DNA of 64,000 nucleotides from Pseudomonas sp. LFM046 (GTDB lineage: Bacteria; Pseudomonadota; Gammaproteobacteria; Pseudomonadales; Pseudomonadaceae). The stretch lies in NCBI RefSeq assembly GCF_000949385.2, contig NZ_JYKO02000001.1, positions 3,606,770 through 3,670,769 of the forward strand, given 5' to 3'. Both the position numbers and the translations under genes were made by a program. The notes under the pieces are model-generated. The model did no database searches, was not told the origin of the DNA, and was given only the letters and a program-made list of their open reading frames with translations. Below, in pieces: positions 58,572 to 64,000 of the stretch (position 1 is its first letter; each line of letters starts with the position of its first letter).

Positions 58572-59801
58572 TTACAGCCGACCGGCCTTCCTATGCATCT
58601 CTACTTTTTCTAGCTGCGCACGTAGATTTCGGGCTTGATTCCCAAACATGTCAATAAGGTCGCTGGACATCCAATCACGATACTCGGGTCTACGCCTTGA
58701 GCGAGGTATCATCCACCGATCCACTGCTTGCTCGGCAATATCCTTTGCAGACAGGAGCGAAGTAAGGTCGGGTTGACCTTTTCCCGTCTGCAGAATTTCG
58801 GTCGCATTATTGGCGAGCTGGCAGATGAAAACTTCGCGTTGGATACCGTGCCGCATTAGATCTTGTTTGAAACCGAGCGCAGATAACGCCGCCTTCATCG
58901 TTCGCAAACGCCAGTTGGGCCCTTGCCCGAAAGCATGCTGGTCCGCATAGGTATGATCAATATCGCGCAAGTAGTCACGGAGCTCCGCAAACAACTGATC
59001 TGGAATGTGAAAGTGCCCCCAGCCGTTCGTGTATCCGATGGATTCTAAATACTTTATTCCATCAAGCCTCAGTCGATTATAAACCGAAGACCTTCCCATT
59101 GAAGATGATGTTGTTATCGCAAGAAGACGTGCTTTTTTCACTTCCCCGGAAATGACACCTGTCGTACCGCCGTAAGCCCTAGAAAAATCGTCATAAAGAT
59201 CACGACTGCGCAACAAGCACGCTATAAGCTTGCCACCGAGAAGCGTATTGTATGGAGGGAGCGCCCCCAATACATAAGCGTCCATCAAGTTTACGAGGCG
59301 TGCACTCCTGTCATGAATGTCCCAATCAATGAACCTGTCTCGGACAGCGAGATTAAAGACAGGATCACCAATAGCAATGAGACCCATTAGCTTCCCATTA
59401 TTCTCATCCCAGACAAGGTATCGGAGACGCCTACCGAATCCGTTTGAGACGGGAACAGACCACGATAGCGAAGCAAGCCTGAAGAGCTCACCTTGCTGCG
59501 TTTCCGATGAAACACGCTCAAGGACCGGAGAGATTTTCTCTGGATCAATATCCTTGCCTGATGCAAAGAATTGCATCAGCTTTCGGCCCGTTAGCGAGAC
59601 AAATTTCTCATTGGCCGAAAGCCTCTCTTCTCGTTGTGCACTGTGGAGCGAGCGGATCGCTTCCTTGGTGTTTCCTGGGGCTTGTAATGTTCCCTCTTCA
59701 GATTTAGTAAAGCCAAGGGAGTGCAGATGTTCCCGCAATTTGCTCTTTAGATTATCCTCGCGCGGCTCGACACTAATAACTGTTGCATCGCCATTTGGCA
59801 T
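58572..59801 (-). CDS. druA: Druantia type I protein DruA (DUF4338)
   Basis: 409 residues from MPNGDATV. The DUF4338 hallmark is plain: RRLRYLVWDENNGKLMGLIA, GDPVFNLAVRDRFIDWD, NLMDAYVLGALPPYNTLLGG and KLIACLLRSRDLYDDF. DUF4338 marks type I Druantia. It is the first gene of the operon. Upstream, the frame is open to 59891 with a TTG, but no ribosome binding site supports it. The promoter should lie at about 59.8-60.0 kb, next to the integrase remnant. Confidence 0.9.
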   Translation of the reverse strand: MPNGDATVISVEPREDNLKSKLREHLHSLGFTKSEEGTLQAPGNTKEAIRSLHSAQREERLSANEKFVSLTGRKLMQFFASGKDIDPEKISPVLERVSSETQQGELFRLASLSWSVPVSNGFGRRLRYLVWDENNGKLMGLIAIGDPVFNLAVRDRFIDWDIHDRSARLVNLMDAYVLGALPPYNTLLGGKLIACLLRSRDLYDDFSRAYGGTTGVISGEVKKARLLAITTSSSMGRSSVYNRLRLDGIKYLESIGYTNGWGHFHIPDQLFAELRDYLRDIDHTYADQHAFGQGPNWRLRTMKAALSALGFKQDLMRHGIQREVFICQLANNATEILQTGKGQPDLTSLLSAKDIAEQAVDRWMIPRSRRRPEYRDWMSSDLIDMFGNQARNLRAQLEKVEMHRKAGRL

Positions 59802-60059
59802 TTTTCGTTTTGCATCCCACTCAAAATTTGTCCAATTTGAACTTTGCTCGGAGCATGCGCCATTAGAGCCTCCAGATGACGGTCGCTGCAAGGGCGACGA
59901 CGGCGATCAGGTTGGGGACGGACCATTTCCTCCGACGAACTCTACGGTCGAGTTCGGGCAGAACGCCTCCAGGAGCCGCAGCCTCGTTTATGCTCGCTGG
60001 CATGGCGTAGCCGCCTCCCACATCACCCATCGAGCACATCCGCGCGGGTCAGGAAGGCG

Positions 60060-60189
60060 CCGTCACGGCCAACGGAGGAGGACCGAAGTGCTCTGCTGGG
60101 GCGCAAGAACGGCAGCATTACCAGTCATTACTCCGCAGCAGAGCTGGGAAAACTGTTCGATGAAGCCAATAAGATTTCGGCTACCTGAA
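60060..60189 (+). pseudogene. Tyrosine integrase C-terminal remnant
   Basis: The plus strand reads ALLGRKNGSITSHYSAAELG, then KLFDEANKISAT and a stop. This matches the end of a phage/ICE-type tyrosine recombinase, where the LLGH-x(5)-T-HY block holds the catalytic His and Tyr. The Tyr of SHYSA is still there, but the rest of the domain is missing. It sits at the edge between the Druantia operon and the accessory block to the right. Confidence 0.6.
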
Positions 60190-60348
60190 TCGCCCCTTGT
60201 TTCGTGGACACCTCCAAGCCTCTTGGCCGAGCACGCACAAATACTTCTGGGCTCGAATCACTCCACTGAGCAGCTTGACCACAGCAAGTGACGAAAAATC
60301 CAACTACGCCATAGTAGGTTGCCATCCTGAAACCCGCAGGCTAGAGTG

Positions 60349-60530
60349 CGCCCGTCGTGGTAAATCCCACGACCGGGCGTGACAACCCGAACTCAACCAG
60401 GGGCGTGGTAGCGCGTAGTTGCGCGACTGGTACACAAGTACCGTGTTGCTGCATTTCTATGGCTGACCGCGCGGGGCGGGCTTTTGCCCGGCCGGTTGCC
60501 TTGGTTACCGGATTGTCACCCCCGCGCGGT
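60349..60530 (+). ncRNA. Structured leader resembling a P4-phage C4/Ash region
   Basis: Several hairpins are packed together: CGCCCGTCGTGG with CCACGACCGGGCG (60349-60379, one bulged C), a GTGACAA/TTGTCAC pair (60379-60519), and ACCGCGCGGGG with CCCCCGCGCGGT (60466-60530) enclosing a small GGGC-TTTT-GCCC. This arrangement is reminiscent of the C4 antisense RNA/Ash control region of P4-like elements. The identification is from memory of the pattern. A short frame from GTG 60357 to 60551 (TTGRDNPNSTRGVVA, SMADRAGRAF) resembles the N-terminal part of Ash proteins. Confidence 0.35.
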
Positions 60531-60674
60531 CCGCCACCCATCACCGCGTGACAACGGCGGGTGTCGGCTCCTTAATCCAACCAAGGAGCATAAGGAAAAT
60601 GCGCTACCTCCTTTTTACCCAAGAGCTCCGCCTTGGGATTTTGGTCTTGTTCACCTCTGTTCCGGAGGTGCGCC

Positions 60675-60944
60675 ATGGCTGAGTTCGAAACCAGCGTTAT
60701 CCCCTTTCCACGGCGGCCGAGTCCGCTGCATGAATCCGAGCGCTCTCCCCTTCCTGTAGAGGCTGCCGCTGAACTGCGTGCAACCATGCTCGGCAACTTG
60801 CTGGATCAAATGGCCGGGCCGGATGGGCTTCAGCCGGAGAATCTGCGGTTACGAGTTGCGGCCTACTCGGCCCAGGATCTGCTCGACGAGATGGTCGTGC
60901 TGTTCCGTCGTGCGCTTTCCGAAGCGCGAGGAGGTGCAAGGTGA
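60675..60944 (+). CDS. Small conserved island protein of unknown function
   Basis: 89 residues from MAEFETSVIPFPRRPSPLHE, behind TCCGGAGGTG. The N terminus is proline-rich and flexible; the rest is helical (RATMLGNLLDQMAG, AQDLLDEMVVLFRRAL). I do not recognise a named family. Its stop overlaps the next gene's GTG, so the two are coupled and probably function together on the mobile element. Confidence 0.65.
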   Translation: MAEFETSVIPFPRRPSPLHESERSPLPVEAAAELRATMLGNLLDQMAGPDGLQPENLRLRVAAYSAQDLLDEMVVLFRRALSEARGGAR

Positions 60945-61237
60945 ATGAAGGCGTCATGACTTGCCTCCCTCCGCACGATGGCCATCCAGGCATGGAGATC
61001 ATCTGGGCCGCGGACTGCCGGCAGGCATTCAATCAAGGCGTGGGACTGGCCCAGACCTGGCTCGACAACGCTCGCAGCGGCTGGCTCTGGGCGATCATGA
61101 TCGCCGAGCGTGATCTATTGCCCTGCGCAATGGAACGGCGTGCCTTCGAGGTCGGCTTTCTGAGCCGAATTCATCAACGGCTGTGTTCGCTGCAGTGCAA
61201 TGAGCAACGATTCCGGGATCTGCCTTTGACGCTGTAG
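60941..61237 (+). CDS. QslA-like small protein
   Basis: 98 residues from GTG, with GAGGAGGTG upstream. IIWAADCRQAFNQGVGLAQTW, LWAIMIAERDLLPCAMERRA and FEVGFLSRIHQRL follow the pattern of the domain in QslA, the LasR anti-activator of P. aeruginosa. Many ICE-borne copies exist and need not act on LasR. If active, it would dampen quorum sensing of the host. The family match is from memory, so confidence is moderate. Confidence 0.55.
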   Translation: MNEGVMTCLPPHDGHPGMEIIWAADCRQAFNQGVGLAQTWLDNARSGWLWAIMIAERDLLPCAMERRAFEVGFLSRIHQRLCSLQCNEQRFRDLPLTL

Positions 61238-61243
61238 GTAAGT

Positions 61244-61272
61244 AGCTCGAGCCGGTTCAGCCGGCTCGAGCT
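61244..61272 (+). terminator. Hairpin after the QslA-like gene
   Basis: AGCTCGAGCCGG pairs with CCGGCTCGAGCT across a 5-base loop, 6 bp after the stop codon, followed by TTCTGCC. Confidence 0.7.
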
Positions 61273-61537
61273 TTCTGCCTAGCGATAGGCTTTCTTGAGA
61301 GACGCGCATTTCCTCTCCGGCCCCTTGAGCCTGGGCGCTTCGCTTGCCGTCCGTGCTGCATGAAAGTCCGGAGGGCGGTCTTGCTGTTTCCCTTCACCCT
61401 ATCACGGCGTTCTCGCCGTCAAGGGCTGCGCGTGCGGGGCACGCTTGCGGCCAAGCCGGCTTTCGCCCCCTGACTGCTGCGCTGCGTCGTGCTGGTCCGG
61501 GATCGGGCAATTCCGCCCGAGTAACCGGAGAACGACC

Positions 61538-62044
61538 ATGTCGCAACCTATCCCAGCTATCGCCGCTACCCTGCTCGTGCGTGACGACCAAGGGTGCTAT
61601 CTGCCGGCATCTGCCGATCAGATCCTTGAAGCCGCGCGCCAGGCCATTGATTGCAAGCTGCAGCGTGGCGCCAGCTTCACTTCGCCGGATGTGGTCAAGG
61701 ACTACCTTCGCGCCAAGCTGCCTGGCTTCGAGCGCGAGGTGTTCGCAGTATTGTTCCTGGACGCCAAGCATCGACTGATCCAGTACGTCGAGCTGTTCCA
61801 GGGCACCATCGACAGCACAGCGGTGTATCCACGTGAGGTCGTCAAGGAAGCTCTGCGCCTGAATGCGGCCGCGGCGATCATCGCTCACAACCATCCCAGC
61901 GGTAATCCAGAGCCCAGCGAAGCGGACAAGTCCATCACCCGGCGCCTCAAGGAAGCGTTGACACTGGTGGATGTGCGCACGCTGGATCACATCATCATCG
62001 CAGGAACCCGGTCAGTCTCCTTCGCGGAGCAGGGGCTCATCTGA
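61538..62044 (+). CDS. radC: RadC-family MPN/JAB domain protein
   Basis: 168 residues from MSQPIPAI, with CGGAGAACG upstream. The MPN metal motif HNHPSGNPEPSEAD is intact, preceded by EVFAVLFLDAKHRL and the stem Glu in YPREVVKEAL. It is the short mobile-element form without the helix-hairpin-helix part of chromosomal RadC. Such genes are frequent on ICEs and islands; the biochemical role is unsettled. The 3' end of a second copy is the remnant at 6070-6204. Confidence 0.85.
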   Translation: MSQPIPAIAATLLVRDDQGCYLPASADQILEAARQAIDCKLQRGASFTSPDVVKDYLRAKLPGFEREVFAVLFLDAKHRLIQYVELFQGTIDSTAVYPREVVKEALRLNAAAAIIAHNHPSGNPEPSEADKSITRRLKEALTLVDVRTLDHIIIAGTRSVSFAEQGLI

Positions 62045-62046
62045 GC

Positions 62047-62071
62047 CAAGGGGGCCTGCCCCCCTTTTTTG
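62047..62071 (+). terminator. Intrinsic terminator after radC
   Basis: AAGGGGGC-CT-GCCCCCCTT followed by T, directly after the stop. Same stem core as at 6207-6230. It can also end the convergent NYN gene. Confidence 0.8.
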
Positions 62072-62081
62072 CAAGATGGGA

Positions 62082-62885
62082 TCAGTTGATCACTTCGGCC
62101 GCGGCTTCTTCACGCGCGGCCAAGCTCACGCTCCAGTGCCCACCGTTTTCCTGGACAAGTTGCAGCAGGTCGTAGGTCTTGATCATGTCGAGCAGGCCCG
62201 AGTGACCGTATGCGCTGGGAGAAAATGCAGGATCAGTTCGTTTCAGGTATTGCCCCAGAGCGCTCAGGGTGACCTTGCCCTCGCTGGTTCTGGCGGCGAG
62301 CAACGACACTGCATCTACCACGAACCTCGGTCTGCGTTTGACCGCGGGCTTTGCGGGTTCAGGCTTGGCGGGTTCGGTCTTCAGGTTGGCGTCAAGCTTG
62401 GCGGCAGGTTTCTCGGCCTGCTCCGCAAGTTCTTCGGCGTGCTCGTCTCGGCTCCACTCGAAGAACTGGTCGCTGGCGTTGCGCAGCGCCGCAGGTGTCT
62501 TGGACTCACCAACAATGCAGACCGTGGCGCCCCGCTCACGAAGCTTGCGGCACAGGTAGGCGAAGTCGGAGTCGCTGGTGACCAGGCAGAAGGTGTCGAC
62601 TCGATGATCGAAAAGGGCTTCCAGGGCATCGAGCGCCAACGCGATATCCGATGTGTTCTTACCCGCTGCGTACTGATACTGGAGACATGGCGTGAAGGCC
62701 AAGCGCACCAGCGCCTCCTGCCATTTGTTGGCCAGCGATCCGTGGTTTCCATAACCTCTGCGAAGCACCACACGCCCGAACTGGGCAACGACACGCAGCG
62801 CGTGTTCCAGAATCTCGGGAGATACGTTGTCGCAATCGACCAGGACCGCGACACGTGTTTCTCCAGGGGGAATGAATACGCCCAT
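62082..62885 (-). CDS. NYN-domain nuclease-like protein with LOTUS/OST-HTH domain
   Basis: 267 residues. The NYN (PIN-like) domain at about 10-145 has the acidic site residues in VAVLVDCDNV, KNTSDIALALDALE and CLVTSDSDFAYLCRKL. A linker of alternating Ala, Lys, Glu and Pro (PAKPEPAKPAVK) leads to a C-terminal LOTUS/OST-HTH domain (VSLLAARTSEGKVTLSALGQ, SGLLDMIKTYDLLQL). This pairing is typical of RNA-processing proteins. It converges on radC. On a mobile element it may act against host or phage RNA. Confidence 0.85.
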   Translation of the reverse strand: MGVFIPPGETRVAVLVDCDNVSPEILEHALRVVAQFGRVVLRRGYGNHGSLANKWQEALVRLAFTPCLQYQYAAGKNTSDIALALDALEALFDHRVDTFCLVTSDSDFAYLCRKLRERGATVCIVGESKTPAALRNASDQFFEWSRDEHAEELAEQAEKPAAKLDANLKTEPAKPEPAKPAVKRRPRFVVDAVSLLAARTSEGKVTLSALGQYLKRTDPAFSPSAYGHSGLLDMIKTYDLLQLVQENGGHWSVSLAAREEAAAEVIN

Positions 62886-63281
62886 CCCTGCTCCTTCTGT
62901 TGTCTTTCCGTTTCAGATAGCTGATCGATGCGGAGGAACCAAGCCGTTCCTGGCCATCCTCATTTCAACTGAGTATGCCCAACGGCGAGTGTTGTCGGTA
63001 CACCCTGCCATCTCTTGAGCAACAAGTTTTCCATTGCGCCGAGGAGATAGCAGCAACGGAACAATGGGGCCGGTCACCACAAGGTGTTGATCTATTCTTC
63101 CAGAACAGGGGTTCTTGCCCCCTCAAATTCAAGAAAAATAGCCGGTATCCACCTGGCCGCTGAGCTGGGTGGAGCCTCCGCGATTTTTCCTGATTTTTTC
63201 ACGACTGCCTTAGTCGCCCTAGTCGGCAGGGGTTCATGCGCAATGCAAGCGCAGAACCCTGAAGACGAAGGAGCGAAAACC

Positions 63282-63794
63282 ATGAGCGAAGCAATCAGGA
63301 TCTACGTTGCCGACCTGGCCGCCTACAACGCTGGTCAGCTGCACGGTGTCTGGATCGATGCGACCCTGGACCTGGATGATATCCAGGCGGAGGTTGATGC
63401 AATGCTGGCAGCCTCACCTGTCGAGGATGCGGAGGAGTACGCCATCCACGACTTCGAGGGCTTCGACGGCTACCGTCTCGACGAGTACGAAGGGCTGCAA
63501 GCCGCCCACGATATCGCCTGTTTTGTTGAGGAGTACCCCGACGTTGGTGGCGCCCTGCTCGTCCAGTCCAACGACCTGGAGCAAGCGCGCAAGGTTGCCG
63601 AAGAGGACTACTGCGGTTGCTACGCCTCGCTAGCCGACTATGCCCAGGAACTCACTGAGCAGACCACCAGCATTCCTCAACATCTCGCCCACTACATTGA
63701 CTACCGAGCCATGGCCCGCGACATGGAGATCGGCGGCGACGTGTTCACCCTGGAGACCGGCTTCGAGCAGGTGCACGTGTTCTGGAACAGGTAG
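63282..63794 (+). CDS. ardA: Antirestriction protein ArdA
   Basis: 170 residues, very acidic (many Asp and Glu), the hallmark of a DNA mimic. AIRIYVADLAAYNAGQLHG at the start, then WIDATLDLDDIQAEVDAML, IHDFEGFDGYRLDEYEGL and FVEEYPDVGGALL are the ArdA signature. ArdA blocks type I restriction enzymes during DNA entry. GAAGGAGCG precedes the ATG at 63282; the longer frame from 63084 is not needed. A strong terminator follows. It helps this element establish itself past host restriction. Confidence 0.9.
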   Translation: MSEAIRIYVADLAAYNAGQLHGVWIDATLDLDDIQAEVDAMLAASPVEDAEEYAIHDFEGFDGYRLDEYEGLQAAHDIACFVEEYPDVGGALLVQSNDLEQARKVAEEDYCGCYASLADYAQELTEQTTSIPQHLAHYIDYRAMARDMEIGGDVFTLETGFEQVHVFWNR

Positions 63795-63804
63795 CTCAGG
63801 CTGA

Positions 63805-63840
63805 GGGCACCGGGATTGACCCGGTGCCCTTGTTTTTTTT
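63805..63840 (+). terminator. Intrinsic terminator of ardA
   Basis: GGGCACCGGG-ATTGA-CCCGGTGCCC, then TTG and a long T run, 11 bp after the stop. Confidence 0.9.
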
Positions 63841-63883
63841 TGCGCCCCTGTCCATTCGGACACCCGCGCGCCCCACCCTGGAA

Positions 63884-63917
63884 GCTGATCGGGTGCTGCA
63901 CGCACCCTGCGATCAGC
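63884..63917. repeat. Inverted repeat near the right edge
   Basis: GCTGATCG...CGATCAGC with an inner GGTGC/GCACC pair. It has no T run and no adjacent gene in view; its role is unclear (hairpin, protein site or start of another element). Confidence 0.35.
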
Positions 63918-64000
63918 CAGGGGCAGGTGTGCCGAATCGCGGTCGCACATTCGGACCGTTACGGACTTACGAATCTGCACAAATGAGCCAATCCGCTTCT

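Noticed and set aside
48403-59801. DISARM-like system because of the large DUF1998 helicase
   Set aside because: No DNA methylase, phospholipase-D protein or DrmB-like gene is present, whereas the DUF4338 protein and gene order fit Druantia type I.
1-64000. CRISPR arrays and tRNA genes
   Set aside because: I looked for regularly spaced repeats and for cloverleaf-type sequences and saw none; short tRNA-like att fragments could still be missed by eye.

Overview
The window looks like chromosomal DNA of a Pseudomonas species. It is GC-rich and codes densely on both strands. It carries PotFGHI-type amine importers, class III omega-transaminases, IclR, MarR and XRE regulators, and a QslA-type small protein, a family I know from pseudomonads. 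The species cannot be named from the sequence. I saw no rRNA or tRNA gene and no CRISPR array.

Left chromosomal part (1-4.5 kb). A cut-off ThDP-dependent enzyme and a HisD/HpsN-type dehydrogenase are followed by an XRE-like regulator and an MFS exporter. Copies of a TGACGCA element lie in all three promoter regions, so these genes probably form one regulon. At 4.5-6.2 kb there is a stretch of gene remains: the tails of a glycoside hydrolase, a YhcG nuclease, an alkaline phosphatase and a RadC protein, plus an intact HNH-like ORF. At 6.2-10.3 kb come a Rad50-like ATPase with a zinc hook, a small ORF and a PD-(D/E)XK-like protein. I read 4.5-10.3 kb as an old insertion hot spot.

Catabolic part (10.1-38.8 kb). 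Two related modules lie side by side. Module A (10.3-23.1 kb) has a DHOD-like enzyme, a metal-dependent hydrolase, an HpcH/HpaI aldolase and a cupin, divergent from a succinate-semialdehyde-type dehydrogenase. It also has two IclR regulators, a four-gene polyamine-type ABC importer and a class III aminotransferase. Module B (23.2-38.8 kb) repeats the dehydrogenase, importer and aminotransferase. It adds an HMG-CoA-lyase-like enzyme, a periplasmic bicupin, a MarR regulator, a nitronate-monooxygenase-like protein, two enoyl-CoA hydratases, a class III CoA-transferase and an acyl-CoA ligase. A shared operator (GTTnACAnTGTnAAC, present in pairs) ties the two divergent promoters of module B together. 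The likely logic is import of an amine, transamination to an aldehyde, oxidation to an acid, CoA activation, beta-oxidation-like steps and C-C cleavage. The substrate is unknown.

Island part (39-64 kb). A large serine recombinase sits in an operon with two different ParB/RepB-like proteins. Next is a MazG-like pyrophosphohydrolase plus a nuclease-DUF2075 helicase, bracketed by two IS66 remnants. Then come an AT-richer NERD-like helicase and a complete Druantia type I operon (druA-E). After an integrase tail and a P4-phage-like (C4/Ash-type) leader there are typical mobile-element housekeeping genes: a QslA-like protein, RadC, a NYN-LOTUS protein and ArdA antirestriction. This is a composite defence island. 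The best candidates for something not yet described are the MazG/DUF2075 pair, the recombinase-ParB-ParB operon and the solitary zinc-hook ATPase.
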